Notes: generated by a model from the letters alone, not told the origin. A stretch of DNA of 64,000 nt from Natranaerobius thermophilus JW/NM-WN-LF (GCF_000020005.1 NC_010718.1:1679001-1743000); one strand, 5' to 3'. Shown: positions 24,293-34,264, counted from the stretch's first letter. Made by a program: numbers and translations.

Positions 24293-25774
24293 TCATCTAA
24301 ACAATTTGCTCCAAAGAGATTTTTTATTATTATTTTCTTCTTGTATATTATTCAACTGTTCTTCTAGTCCGTTAATTTTGTTAATTAACTCTTCTTTTTC
24401 AGCTTCTATAGTCTCAAGTTTTTGATTTAACTTATCATAATTATCTGCCAGAATTTGCTTTTCTTTTTGTAGAGAATGTAATTGCTTAGAGAGTTTTTTT
24501 AATTCTTTATTTGGAGTTTGACTGTTCGGTCTGTTGGTTTTTTCCATGTTTGAAATCTGTTTTGAATACCCTTTAGATTTAAGAGTTTCAGTGAGCATTT
24601 TTCTAGGGTTTTTTGGAGAGGGCCCTCCATACCAGCTTGTTTTGCTTTGTCTAGTCTTAGTATTATAATTATTCTTTTCCGAATGTTGAACATCTTTTTT
24701 GTTTCGAGCAAAATTTAAAGAAGACTGGGATAATTTTTTTTGTTTCGGTTGATAATTACTATCCCTCTCTTGGGAGTTATATCCATTTTCCATTCCCGGT
24801 TTCCATAATTCATCTTCATATAGATTTGCTAAAGCTCTCTGACTGCAATTATTTTCAATAAGCTGGCAACTTCTTATTTCTTTAAGATTTTTAGGAATAT
24901 TAATTTGTTGCCATTCACCATCACTTGCTTTTTTGATATATCCTTCTCTGTAAGTACTGGTCTTGTAAACTACCCATAGTTCTTTATTTGAGCATCCTGG
25001 GGTTAAATAGACAAGAGTATTGTTACCCTGCACCTGTTTGATACAATTAGGCTCATTCCAGTTGAAGTAATTATCTTTACTTGTTTCAGTATAGTATAGT
25101 TGTTTCTTCGCTCCCCTATCTCCAATCCAAAAGGTAATTAACTTATTATCATAATTAAGTAGAACAGGTTCGTGTAAACTTTCACTGACATTATTTTGAG
25201 TAATCACAATTGGATTACTCCATTTACGATTTTGTGACAATTGCCGCTGTAGTAGTAATTCTTGATGACCGTTTTTTATTACATATACTAAATGAGCATT
25301 ACCCTTTTCATCTATCTGACACGATGAATTAGTTAGAATAATATCCTGCCCACTAGCAATGTTTATTGGACCGGTCCATTTATCTTTTTTTTCCCAGTAG
25401 AGCAGTTTGGTTGTATCCTGATCTTTGGAAGTACAAAAAAGCAAAGTATTTGCGGGAGAGTGTTTAGAATTCGAAACAAATGTCCCTAAACTTAAATTTT
25501 CATAACCTTTTTGAAATAGTGGTGTAAATTGTAATGAAGTTTGGGGATTTGTTAAGTCTTGCAGTTCCCCATTCCATACTTTATCTTCTTTCAATATTAA
25601 AAAGTTAAAATAATTATCTCTTGGACAAATTAAAAATTCATCCACAGAATCTGTTAGTGATACTTCAGAGTTATCAGATGATTTCAAAAGAAGTTGTTGC
25701 TGACTAAGTTTAGCAATATATTTTTGTGAGTCTTGCAACAATAGATATGGCAATCTATTTTCATTAATTTTCAT
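24293..25774 (-). CDS. Unrecognised protein with propeller-like repeats and C-terminal coiled coil
   Basis: 493 residues. No signal peptide with the ATG at 25774, which follows AAGGAGG; a longer frame to 25840 lacks such a site. Residues 1-320 contain repeated blocks of about 45-50 residues of the type W-...-I/L-T-...-S (LLYWEKKDKWTGPINI, NRKWSNPIVITQ, NYFNWNEPNCI), suggesting a beta-propeller. A basic, Gln/Asn-rich linker follows, then a coiled coil (about 425-480, LQKEKQILADNYDKLNQKLE) and the tail SLWSKLFR. It is downstream of spoIVA on the same strand, about 155 bases away. A spore-coat or scaffold role is possible but unproven. Confidence 0.6.
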   Translation of the reverse strand: MKINENRLPYLLLQDSQKYIAKLSQQQLLLKSSDNSEVSLTDSVDEFLICPRDNYFNFLILKEDKVWNGELQDLTNPQTSLQFTPLFQKGYENLSLGTFVSNSKHSPANTLLFCTSKDQDTTKLLYWEKKDKWTGPINIASGQDIILTNSSCQIDEKGNAHLVYVIKNGHQELLLQRQLSQNRKWSNPIVITQNNVSESLHEPVLLNYDNKLITFWIGDRGAKKQLYYTETSKDNYFNWNEPNCIKQVQGNNTLVYLTPGCSNKELWVVYKTSTYREGYIKKASDGEWQQINIPKNLKEIRSCQLIENNCSQRALANLYEDELWKPGMENGYNSQERDSNYQPKQKKLSQSSLNFARNKKDVQHSEKNNYNTKTRQSKTSWYGGPSPKNPRKMLTETLKSKGYSKQISNMEKTNRPNSQTPNKELKKLSKQLHSLQKEKQILADNYDKLNQKLETIEAEKEELINKINGLEEQLNNIQEENNNKKSLWSKLFR

Positions 25775-25900
25775 TAAAATCCTCCTTGTACAATTAGTCT
25801 TTTTATAATACTTATGCATAATAAAAAAAGTTATTATCAAATGAATATCATATTAAATCGATTTACCGACCTTTTTGTAATGAACATATAAATGAAAATT

Positions 25901-25928
25901 CCCTGCGTCAGGAAAGACGCAGGGTTTT
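25901..25928 (-). terminator. Terminator after spoIVA
   Basis: CCCTGCGTC (25901-25909) pairs with GACGCAGGG (25916-25924) around AGGAAA. On the minus strand it is followed by AATTTTC, a weak T tail. Confidence 0.75.
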
Positions 25929-25930
25929 AA

Positions 25931-27409
25931 TTATAAGATGATGGCAATCAATCCGCCACTTCCTTCATTGATCACTTTTTCCAGAGTCTCTTTTAATTTT
26001 TCTCTAGCATTAGGAGGCATATTATCTAATTTCTTTCCTATTCCGTCTTGAACTACACTGTGTAAACTCTTACCAAATATATCCCGTTCCCAGATCTTTT
26101 CGGGATTTTCTTCAAATTCTTCCATGATATAATTTACTAAATCTTCACTTTGTTTTTCTGTACCTACAATTGGTGAAAATTCGCTTTGAACGTTGACTCT
26201 AACCATGTGTATACTTGGTGCGCTTGCTTTTAGTCGAACTCCAAATCTATTACCATGTCTAACAATTTCAGGTTCTTCTAATGTCATTTCTTCTAAACTA
26301 GGTGGTACAACTCCATATCCCGAGTCTTTAACAGTTTCTAAAGCTTCTTCCACTTTGTCAAATTCTTTCTTTGCATGGGCAAACTCTTGGAAAATTCGCA
26401 ATAAATCTCCCTTACTATCAATTTGTTCACCACTGATTTCAGATAATATTTGTTCAAATAATTCTTCAGATGCCAAGATATCAATCACAGCATGACCGCT
26501 GCCTAAATCCATTTGTTCAAGATCTACCTGTTCGGAGTATTCTAGTTCTTCAAGATCATCAACTACTTGGTTTATATCTCTTAACCGAGTAACCTTTTCT
26601 ATGCTTTCTTTAATGGAAGACTCAAAACTCTCTCTAAGCCAGTGGTCAGGCTCTAACTCTTCAACCCAATTGGGCAGGTTAATACTAACTTCTTTTACAG
26701 GAAATTCATAAAGTACTTCTTGTAAAATTTGATTTATTTCTTCTTCTCTCATCTCTAATATATTAACAGGAATTACTGGTACATTGTGTTTTTCCGTTAA
26801 TTCTTCCTTAATTTCTAAAGCATCCTCACTATATGGATCGGTACTGTTCAAGACAACAACAAAAGGTTTGCCAATTTCTTTTAACTCTTCAATTACTTGA
26901 TCTTCTGCTTCTAAATAATTTTCTCTAGAAATTCCTGTAATAGAACCATCAGTAGTAACTACAATGCCCATAGTAGAATGTTCTTGGATTACTTTTTGAG
27001 TTCCAATTTCCGCCGCTTCTTCGAAAGGTATTTCCTCATCAAACCAAGGAGTTGATACCATCCTTGGCCCCTCTTCATCTTCATATCCGATAGCTCCTTC
27101 AACCATATAACCAACACAATCGATCATTTTTACCTTCATGGTAATATTTTCACCTATTACGACATCAACAGCTTCATCGGGAATGAATTTGGGCTCAGTT
27201 GTCATAATTTGTTTGCCACCACTGCTTTGAGGAAGCTCATCTCTTGCCCTCTCTAATTGATTAGAGTCCTGAATATATGGCATCACTATAGTCTCCATGA
27301 ATCTTTTAATAAAAGTGGATTTGCCTGTTCGAACGGGACCTACTAAACCTAGGTATATGTCTCCTTCCGTTCTTTTGGCAATATCCTCATACAGGTCAAA
27401 TTTGTTCAT
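25931..27409 (-). CDS. spoIVA: Stage IV sporulation protein A
   Basis: 492 residues, the normal length. It is the ATPase that polymerises on the forespore surface to form the basal layer of the spore coat, made in the mother cell. The N-terminal P-loop GPVRTGKST (about 24-32) sits in a TRAFAC GTPase-like fold; WFDEEIPFEEAAEIGT and the conserved C-terminus (GKKLDNMPPNAREKLKETL; GGLIAIIL) match SpoIVA throughout. GGAGGGGAGAGG precedes the ATG. Expression by sigma-E is expected from the family; I could not place that promoter with confidence. Confidence 0.98.
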   Translation of the reverse strand: MNKFDLYEDIAKRTEGDIYLGLVGPVRTGKSTFIKRFMETIVMPYIQDSNQLERARDELPQSSGGKQIMTTEPKFIPDEAVDVVIGENITMKVKMIDCVGYMVEGAIGYEDEEGPRMVSTPWFDEEIPFEEAAEIGTQKVIQEHSTMGIVVTTDGSITGISRENYLEAEDQVIEELKEIGKPFVVVLNSTDPYSEDALEIKEELTEKHNVPVIPVNILEMREEEINQILQEVLYEFPVKEVSINLPNWVEELEPDHWLRESFESSIKESIEKVTRLRDINQVVDDLEELEYSEQVDLEQMDLGSGHAVIDILASEELFEQILSEISGEQIDSKGDLLRIFQEFAHAKKEFDKVEEALETVKDSGYGVVPPSLEEMTLEEPEIVRHGNRFGVRLKASAPSIHMVRVNVQSEFSPIVGTEKQSEDLVNYIMEEFEENPEKIWERDIFGKSLHSVVQDGIGKKLDNMPPNAREKLKETLEKVINEGSGGLIAIIL

Positions 27410-27685
27410 TCACCTCTCCCCTCCTTTAAATATAATTAAATAATCAACATCTTAATTTCAGATTGGCTTATCCCTCCTGTTTTTCTATTAATCGCATTTA
27501 CCAGACCACTAAATATATATTTATATTAATGGACAATTATTCTTGCTTGATTAAAATCTTATAAATATAAATTTTAATTTAGAACAAAATTTATAAAATC
27601 TCATTTAATCTCGAAAAGTTAACAAATTTTTTCCCCTCTACATAAAGTGAATTATTACAATTTATATGTATGGAGGGGGAACTAA

Positions 27686-28984
27686 ATGATAAGAGATAGT
27701 GCTTGGATACCAAATTACAATTATAAATTATGCCCCAAGTTAAAAAATGAGCTATACGAGAATTATAAGCCATCTAAGATGGTGCCTACTGTTTTTTACA
27801 ATTCATATAAGCAGATAAAGAAAAAAATTCGTAAGTTTCCTGTGATCGTACAAGTTAAATTTACTAAGGATAATCTGACAATTATGGACCAAGTAGCAAG
27901 TCTGGCTCAATGTCGTATTAAGAAGAAATATTATACTATTTTCTCTTTTTCTACCGACCTCACTGAAGTGCAATTAAAGAAATTGCTTGCAGATGACAAA
28001 GTTATTAAAGTTTGGTACGACGGCGAAGTCACTGGATTACTCGAAAAAGCTTCTAAAACAGTAAATGCCAATAAACTGTGGGATTTAGAATTGACTGGAG
28101 AGAAAGTTACAATTGCTGTCTTGGATACTGGTGTTTATGAACATCCTTGTTTTGAAAATAGAATCAAAAAGTTTCGGGATTTCGTAAATAATGGCAAGAA
28201 AACTTACGATGACAACGGGCACGGAACTCATGTAGCAGGTTGCATTGCTAGCAAACAAAATGAAGATTTTGGAGGGGTAGCCCCAAAGGCTGAAATTGTA
28301 GGAGTAAAAGTTTTAAACAAACTTGGGTCTGGCAGACTTTCAAATGTTTTAGATGGAATCCAATGGTGTATTGAAAACAAAGAAAATCTAAACTTACAAA
28401 TTATGAATTTATCCCTTGGTTTTCCTACTCAAGAGTCTTACCGTGACGATCCTCTTTGCCAAATGGTTGAAAAGGCTTGGGAAGCAGGTATTGTTGTCTG
28501 CGCTGCTGCCGGCAACAGCGGACCAGATAACGAAACTATAAATTCGCCAGGTATTCATCCTCAGATTATTACTGTTGGTGCTTCAAATGATAGGAATGCT
28601 GATTATCCCGAAGATAATATAATAGCTGATTTTTCAAGTCGTGGACCCACTAGAGATGGTCACAAAAAACCCGATGTAGTCGCCCCTGGAGTTGACATAG
28701 TTTCATTAAGATCTCCAAGTTCATTCCTAGATAAAGTTGAACCAGGTTCTAGAATAGGTGAAGATCGTTTCATCTTCTCTGGAACTTCTATGGCTACTCC
28801 TATTTGTGTGGGAGCTATAGCACAACTACTTCATTATAATAAAGACCTTGAGCCAGATGAGATAAAGTCATTGTTGATGGGTAATGCCAGGGAAATTCCC
28901 GGTGTGAATAGAGAAAGTCAAGGTACAGGTATCATAGATTCCAAAGAAATTCAAAGCAATATCAGGGAATTTTCTGATAGTTGA
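27686..28984 (+). CDS. Subtilisin-like serine peptidase (S8, AprX-like)
   Basis: 432 residues. The catalytic triad is visible: Asp in AVLDTGVYEHP (about 147), His in DNGHGTHVAGC (about 180), Ser in FSGTSMATPIC (about 370), plus the oxyanion Asn in AAAGNSGP. There is no signal peptide; an N-terminal propeptide-like part of about 120 residues resembles an I9-type inhibitor (PVIVQVKF; FSTDLTEVQLKKLLADDKV). That combination fits AprX-like intracellular or spore-associated subtilases. ATG follows GGAGGGGG. The adjacent LysM gene suggests a shared transcript and a sporulation link. Confidence 0.93.
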   Translation: MIRDSAWIPNYNYKLCPKLKNELYENYKPSKMVPTVFYNSYKQIKKKIRKFPVIVQVKFTKDNLTIMDQVASLAQCRIKKKYYTIFSFSTDLTEVQLKKLLADDKVIKVWYDGEVTGLLEKASKTVNANKLWDLELTGEKVTIAVLDTGVYEHPCFENRIKKFRDFVNNGKKTYDDNGHGTHVAGCIASKQNEDFGGVAPKAEIVGVKVLNKLGSGRLSNVLDGIQWCIENKENLNLQIMNLSLGFPTQESYRDDPLCQMVEKAWEAGIVVCAAAGNSGPDNETINSPGIHPQIITVGASNDRNADYPEDNIIADFSSRGPTRDGHKKPDVVAPGVDIVSLRSPSSFLDKVEPGSRIGEDRFIFSGTSMATPICVGAIAQLLHYNKDLEPDEIKSLLMGNAREIPGVNRESQGTGIIDSKEIQSNIREFSDS

Positions 28985-29069
28985 GATAACATTAGTTTCC
29001 TTCATCAGAAAAAGTTCACTATTCAAAAGTGAATAGCATAGTTTGTAATAAAAATCAGGAGGTGATTTT

Positions 29070-29693
29070 TTGAGTAGACACTGGAAAGAACGTGGACGCA
29101 GGAAGCCACCTGAGTGTCCAGGTTTCATTTACACGGTTAGACCTACTGATACACTTTTTAAAATAGCCCGACGGTTTTGCGTAGATTTAGACCGTTTAAT
29201 TGAATTAAATCCTCAAATTGATGATCCAGATTTAATTTTTCCAGGAGATCAAATTTGCATCCCAAAGAAAGTAGAAGATAGAATTCCTAAAGTTGAAGAC
29301 GTTGAATTCTTTGATAAGAAAAAACGCGAATTACCAGAAAAAAGAAATCGTGTCCTCTTAGCTCCAAAAACTATTGTAAAAGCCACCTTTTCCATTCCAG
29401 TAGATGAAGCGTTTTTACTGTTTACTCCAGAACAAGAAGATACAGAATTAATTCAAGCAGTTACCGTTGATGAAGAAAGGCAGGTTAAATTCTTCTGGAA
29501 GGTACCGAAAGGTATTAAAGGGGTAGTTTTCGTTATCGGATGTGCTAATCAAGTTTGTGGCAGATCAGAGGATATACCAGTTATATCAAAACGCCGAAGA
29601 AGAAGGAAACCATACTCCGCCGGTGAAGAGAATTATCAAGATGAAATAGAAATAGACGAAAGTGAATACTTTGAAGACGATGAAGAATATTAA
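29070..29693 (+). CDS. LysM-domain protein with charged C-terminus (SafA-like spore protein?)
   Basis: 207 residues. A basic N-terminus (RHWKERGRRKPP) is followed by one LysM peptidoglycan-binding domain (about 18-66, FIYTVRPTDTLFKIARRFC to PGDQICIP). The middle holds a beta-rich region of unknown type, then a run of basic residues (SKRRRRRK) and a very acidic tail ending EDDEEY. There is no signal peptide, so it is likely placed inside the sporangium, as SafA and SpoVID are. TTG at 29070 lies just after AGGAGGTGA. It is 85 bases downstream of the subtilase. Confidence 0.8.
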   Translation: MSRHWKERGRRKPPECPGFIYTVRPTDTLFKIARRFCVDLDRLIELNPQIDDPDLIFPGDQICIPKKVEDRIPKVEDVEFFDKKKRELPEKRNRVLLAPKTIVKATFSIPVDEAFLLFTPEQEDTELIQAVTVDEERQVKFFWKVPKGIKGVVFVIGCANQVCGRSEDIPVISKRRRRRKPYSAGEENYQDEIEIDESEYFEDDEEY

Positions 29694-29697
29694 TTAC

Positions 29698-29728
29698 AAA
29701 AAGCCCATCTCAAAGAGATGGGCTTTTT
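29698..29728 (+). terminator. Terminator between the LysM gene and gpsA, bidirectional
   Basis: AAAAAGCCCATCTC pairs with GAGATGGGCTTTTT around AAA. It lies between convergent genes and has T tails for both. Confidence 0.93.
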
Positions 29729-29759
29729 AATGTCTAACTCTAAAACTCTACACTTTAGA

Positions 29760-30806
29760 TTACTCTTCCCATAATTCCCAATCAACTACTTCTTCCATTT
29801 CATTAGTTCTCACTCTTTCCATCAAACTGCTAACTCCATATTCAGGAGACTTATCGTGAAAAAGGATATTATAAATTTCTTTGGTAATAGGCATTTCAGT
29901 ACCTGTTTTCTCAGCCAAATAATAAGCGGCTTTTGTAGTCTTCACACCTTCAACTACCATATTAGTAGTTGCTAGGATGTCTTCTAGTTTTTTACCACTT
30001 CCCAAAAGCTTTCCTGCTCTTCGATTACGTGAATGATCACTTGTACATGTAACTATTAAATCACCGATACCAGATAAACCCGCAAAAGTCATAGGACGTG
30101 CACCTTGAGTTATTCCCAACCGCGATATTTCGTAAATCCCTCTAGTCATAAAAGCAGCTTTAGTGTTATCCCCGAAACCAAGCCCATCGGAAATTCCTGA
30201 ACCTAAAGCCATAATATTTTTTAGAGCTCCTCCCATTTCCACTCCAATGACATCGGGATTTGTATAAACTCTAAATCTAGAACTCATAAAAATACCTTGT
30301 AATTTTTCAGCCACAGAGCGTTTTTTTGATGCGATCACAGTAGCTGATGGTATTTCTTTGCTGACTTCTTCAGCATGATTTGGACCTGATAAAACTGCAA
30401 TTCTAGAATTATCTCCTTTAAATAAAGTATCTGCTAAAACTTGACTCATGGTATGTAAAGTTTCGATCTCAAACCCTTTAGAGGCGCTTATTATCAAGGT
30501 ATCATCTTCTAGAAACTGTTTAACTTGTTCAGCAGTCTCGCGCATTGCATGGGTCGGAACTACAAAAATTAAAACTTGTTTATCTTTTACAGCTTGTTCA
30601 AGTTCATAAGTCACTTGTATATTTTCAGGAAGCTTTATATTCGGTAAATACTCTTTGTTTTCCCTAGTAGCTGTAAGAGTTTCACACAATTCTTCACGTC
30701 TAGTCCACAAAGTTACTGAGTGATTATTTTTTGCTAATAAGATAGATAAGGCCGTACCCCAACTTCCTGAACCAATAACTCCAATTCTTTCCCTAAACAC
30801 AGACAC
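29760..30806 (-). CDS. gpsA: Glycerol-3-phosphate dehydrogenase [NAD(P)+]
   Basis: 348 residues. It reduces dihydroxyacetone phosphate to sn-glycerol 3-phosphate for phospholipid synthesis. The NAD(P) motif is GVIGSGSWGTALSILL; the catalytic Lys lies in VGVEMGGALKNIMALG and the substrate loop is GFGDNTKAA. The GTG start follows GGGGGTGAG and lies 2 bases after the plsY stop, so the two are coupled. It makes the acceptor that the upstream plsY product acylates. Confidence 0.97.
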   Translation of the reverse strand: MSVFRERIGVIGSGSWGTALSILLAKNNHSVTLWTRREELCETLTATRENKEYLPNIKLPENIQVTYELEQAVKDKQVLIFVVPTHAMRETAEQVKQFLEDDTLIISASKGFEIETLHTMSQVLADTLFKGDNSRIAVLSGPNHAEEVSKEIPSATVIASKKRSVAEKLQGIFMSSRFRVYTNPDVIGVEMGGALKNIMALGSGISDGLGFGDNTKAAFMTRGIYEISRLGITQGARPMTFAGLSGIGDLIVTCTSDHSRNRRAGKLLGSGKKLEDILATTNMVVEGVKTTKAAYYLAEKTGTEMPITKEIYNILFHDKSPEYGVSSLMERVRTNEMEEVVDWELWEE

Positions 30807-30808
30807 AA

Positions 30809-31420
30809 CTACTCACCCCCATTTTCTCGAACATTTGCATTCTCTTTTTCATTAAGCTTACGTTCAGTTCCTGCTAATAACCTTTTGATATTAGGTATAT
30901 GTCTGATAATGGCCATAATGCTCATAACAAATGCAAAGATAACATATGCAATGGGATTACCGTATAAATACATTACAAAGGGAAAAATTACAGCCCCTGT
31001 GACAGAGCCCAGGGATACATACTTAGTAATTATGATAGGTATAACACCAATTAAAACAACTGTTAAAAATACCTGCCAAGATAATCCAACCATAATACCT
31101 ATACTGGTGGCTATACCTCGTCCACCATGAAATTTGAAAAAGATAGGCCAGTTATGTCCTATTATCACTGCGATCCCAGATATGACCACCAATAGAGACG
31201 ATAATTCCAATGCTTGAGCAATGGTGATTATTATATACCCTTTAAATCCATCAATAATCAGGGTCATTATTGCTTCTTTTTTTCCTAAAGTACGTAGTAC
31301 ATTAGTAGCTCCTGCATTTTTGCTACCATAATTGCGAATATCGATTCCTTGAGTTAATTTTCCTATTATATAACCACCGGGTATAGACCCTAATAAATAG
31401 GCTAAAAGAATTAACCACAT
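30809..31420 (-). CDS. plsY: Glycerol-3-phosphate acyltransferase
   Basis: 203 residues with five membrane segments. PlsY moves the acyl group from acyl phosphate to glycerol 3-phosphate, the first step of phosphatidic acid synthesis. Signature loops are YGSKNAGATNVLRTLG and FHGGRGIATSIG, with GHNWPIFF. It lies between der and gpsA with 4- and 2-base gaps, a tight operon. Confidence 0.97.
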   Translation of the reverse strand: MWLILLAYLLGSIPGGYIIGKLTQGIDIRNYGSKNAGATNVLRTLGKKEAIMTLIIDGFKGYIIITIAQALELSSLLVVISGIAVIIGHNWPIFFKFHGGRGIATSIGIMVGLSWQVFLTVVLIGVIPIIITKYVSLGSVTGAVIFPFVMYLYGNPIAYVIFAFVMSIMAIIRHIPNIKRLLAGTERKLNEKENANVRENGGE

Positions 31421-31424
31421 TTTA

Positions 31425-32747
31425 TTACCTCCTCTGTTTCACTCTTTCTAGGATGCGAATAGGAGTTCCTTCAAATCCAAAAGCCCTTCTTAATTGATTC
31501 TGAAGATATCTCTTATAAGAATTTTTCATTAGTTCTGGATTGTTAACAAACAATACAAAAGTTGGAGGCCGTGTACGCACTTGGGTAGCATAATATATTT
31601 TTAATCTTTTTCCCTTTTTAGATGGCGGTGGAGTATAATTGACGGCATCCTCAATGACACGGTTTACATCAGCAGTGGTTATCCTTTTACTGTGTTCTTT
31701 TGATACTTTATCAATTACAGGAAATATTTTCTCAACATTTTTACCAGTTTGAGCAGATAAAAACATTATCGGTGCATAATTAACACTAGGTAGCTCTAGC
31801 CTGACTGTTTCATAATACTTGTCACCAGCTTTACCATCTTTTTCAATGGCATCCCATTTATTTAATAGGATTATTAAACCTTTCCCTTTTTCTTCAGCTA
31901 AGCCGGCAATTTTTTTATCTTGTTCTAAAATTCCTTTAGTAACATCAATTAATAACAATGCAATATTACTTCTTTCCATTCCTTTGATACTTCTAATGAC
32001 ACTATACTTTTCTAACCTTTCATCAATTTTAGATTTTTTCCTCAACCCTGCTGTGTCAATAAAGACATACTTTTGGTCTTCCCTTTCAATAACAGTGTCA
32101 ATTGCGTCTCTAGTTGTACCAGGCATATTACTAACAATCAAACGTTCTTTATTCAAGATCTTATTAATCAGAGAAGACTTCCCTACATTTGGTCTACCAA
32201 TTACAGAGAGCATAATATCGTCTTCATGATAATTTAGTTCTTCGTATTCCTGTTCCGGTAACAATTCAACAATTTCATCCAGTAATTGGCCGGTATTTGT
32301 ACCATGCAATGCTGATATTGATATTACTTGTTCAAAACCAAGTTGATAAAATTCCATAGCATATTGGTCGTAGTTTCCTTCACTTTTGTTGACAGCGACA
32401 AGGACGGGTTTTTTGGTTTTTCTTAAAGTAGCAGCCACCTCTTCATCAGCTGGAGTTATTCCATCTCGTCCATCTGTCACAAAAACAATTACATCTGCCT
32501 CATCAATAGCAACTTCAGCTTGTATAACAACCTGTTTTAAAATGTCATCTTCCTCGTCAAAAATTCCCCCAGTGTCTATTAGATTAAAAGAATGTCCACT
32601 CCATTCACCTTTACCGTCTATTCGATCTCTAGTAACTCCAGGGGTATCGTCTACAATGGAAATTCTCTGACCAACAATTCTATTAAATAGAGCAGATTTA
32701 CCTACATTAGGTCTTCCTACTAAAGCTACTGTAGCTTTTACTGACAT
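31425..32747 (-). CDS. der: Ribosome-assembly GTPase Der (EngA)
   Basis: 440 residues. Two tandem GTPase domains: first P-loop GRPNVGKSALF with DTPGVTRD and VNKSE, second GRPNVGKSSLI with NMPGTTRD and LNKWD; then a KH-like C-terminal domain ending in a basic tail. It assists maturation of the large ribosomal subunit. ATG at 32747 is chosen, 9 bases after AAGGAG; an in-frame TTG at 32756 would touch the ribosome site. Confidence 0.97.
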   Translation of the reverse strand: MSVKATVALVGRPNVGKSALFNRIVGQRISIVDDTPGVTRDRIDGKGEWSGHSFNLIDTGGIFDEEDDILKQVVIQAEVAIDEADVIVFVTDGRDGITPADEEVAATLRKTKKPVLVAVNKSEGNYDQYAMEFYQLGFEQVISISALHGTNTGQLLDEIVELLPEQEYEELNYHEDDIMLSVIGRPNVGKSSLINKILNKERLIVSNMPGTTRDAIDTVIEREDQKYVFIDTAGLRKKSKIDERLEKYSVIRSIKGMERSNIALLLIDVTKGILEQDKKIAGLAEEKGKGLIILLNKWDAIEKDGKAGDKYYETVRLELPSVNYAPIMFLSAQTGKNVEKIFPVIDKVSKEHSKRITTADVNRVIEDAVNYTPPPSKKGKRLKIYYATQVRTRPPTFVLFVNNPELMKNSYKRYLQNQLRRAFGFEGTPIRILERVKQRR

Positions 32748-32762
32748 TTTTATCAACTCCTT

Positions 32763-34127
32763 CTAGAGGCCAGTATAGTAAAAATCTCTTAGGGTCTTTA
32801 CAAATTTTTCACCGTTAACAGGAACAATTATAGTTTTAATATCTAGCTCTGTTTCCAGGGCCTCAATAGACAAATCATCTAAAAAAACATTTTCTCCGTC
32901 CTTTAACATAACATTAGGTATCAATAATGGTGTTTGTATCTCCCCTTTTTCTAACTTGGGTTTAATTTGATCAATTATATCCCTGCCTGTTACTAGTCCA
33001 GCCACAGTTACCTGGGGACCAAAAAAGTTATTATTGATGGGGATAATTTTAAGGCTTGTTTCTCCCCAGCTGTTTTCAATTTGTGTGATAATATTTTGCA
33101 TAATCTGTTCACCTAGTTCTCCTGTGACAACAGTGCCTGTGACAGTTTCTTTAACTTTCATGTTATCCTGGCAAGTTAGACTGTTTAATGATTCTCTAAC
33201 TTCCTGTTCAAATTTTCTTATCAATCCTACACCATTATCAATTTGCGGAAAATTTTCATAATCTTGATTTGATGGTAATTCATGTCCTGCCATTAAATAG
33301 AACTCGTCTGCTAAAAATACAAATCGAGTGCCTAGATTCATTAGTAATTGGTTTTGCAGGGCTTCAACTTGTTGGATAACTTCTTGTGACTGTTCGGATG
33401 TTACAGGCCTTAAAGTAGTATTTCCCTCTCTATGCTTTGTTAAACCTACAGGTACTACTGCTAGGCTTTGAAATTCAGGATAATAGTTTGATAAATCTAC
33501 TATTGTTTTCTCAAGCTCTTTTCCATCATTAACACCAGGACACATTACAATCTGCCCGTGTATTTCAATGCCAGCATTTTTGAGTTTGGATAGATAATTA
33601 TTAATTTGAGATGCTCTAGGATTGTTAAGCATATACTGCCTTAACTCAGGGTTGGTAGTATGAACAGATATAAACATAGGTGATATCCTATAGTTAACAA
33701 GTCTTTCTAATTCCGTTTCATTAATATTTGTCAAAGTTATATAATTGCCATGAAAAGGGCTCAATCTGTAATCATCATCTTTGACATATAAACTTTTACG
33801 CATACCACTGGGTAGCTGATTTACAAAACAAAAAATACAGTTATTCTGGCAGTTCTTTATTGGCGAGATAGTCGGAGAATCAAAAATTAATCCTAATGGC
33901 TCGTCAAACTCCTTATCTATTTCAATTAACCAATTTTCACCTGAATCTTTTTCAATTAAAATTTCAATAAAATCATCACTAGTCAAAAAATAATAATCTA
34001 AAATATCTTTAATTTCGCATTCATTAATACTTATCAGTGCATCTCCAGGTTTGATTCCAACTTCTTTAGCTATTGACTCATTCCAAACTTCTGAGATTAT
34101 ATGTTTTTTCGTAGTGTCATTACTCAT
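32763..34127 (-). CDS. PDZ-radical SAM protein (DUF512)
   Basis: 454 residues. An N-terminal PDZ-like domain (about 1-75, SIAKEVGIKPGDALISIN) is followed by a radical SAM-type cluster motif CQNNCIFCFVNQLP (about 94-107) and the DUF512 C-terminal part. Such proteins are widespread beside der in Firmicutes, and are often called FeS-containing oxidoreductases. The substrate is unknown. ATG follows GAAGGTGAT. The gene is 15 bases upstream of der and is probably the first gene of the der-plsY-gpsA operon. Confidence 0.88.
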   Translation of the reverse strand: MSNDTTKKHIISEVWNESIAKEVGIKPGDALISINECEIKDILDYYFLTSDDFIEILIEKDSGENWLIEIDKEFDEPLGLIFDSPTISPIKNCQNNCIFCFVNQLPSGMRKSLYVKDDDYRLSPFHGNYITLTNINETELERLVNYRISPMFISVHTTNPELRQYMLNNPRASQINNYLSKLKNAGIEIHGQIVMCPGVNDGKELEKTIVDLSNYYPEFQSLAVVPVGLTKHREGNTTLRPVTSEQSQEVIQQVEALQNQLLMNLGTRFVFLADEFYLMAGHELPSNQDYENFPQIDNGVGLIRKFEQEVRESLNSLTCQDNMKVKETVTGTVVTGELGEQIMQNIITQIENSWGETSLKIIPINNNFFGPQVTVAGLVTGRDIIDQIKPKLEKGEIQTPLLIPNVMLKDGENVFLDDLSIEALETELDIKTIIVPVNGEKFVKTLRDFYYTGL

Positions 34128-34238
34128 ATATTATCACCTTCAACCTTCTTATTCTTGTAAATTTTATTTTATATTTGCCATCAACTGTCAGTAAGCTATA
34201 TTAGATTATCCTACAATTAAAATTGTGAGTCAAGAAAA

Positions 34239-34264
34239 AAGAAGAGGTTATTGAACCTCTTCTT
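34239..34264 (-). terminator. Terminator overlapping the 3' end of the DUF3189 gene
   Basis: AAGAAGAGGTT pairs with AACCTCTTCTT around ATTG. The stop codon (34248-34250) lies inside the stem; the left A run is the T tail. Confidence 0.88.
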
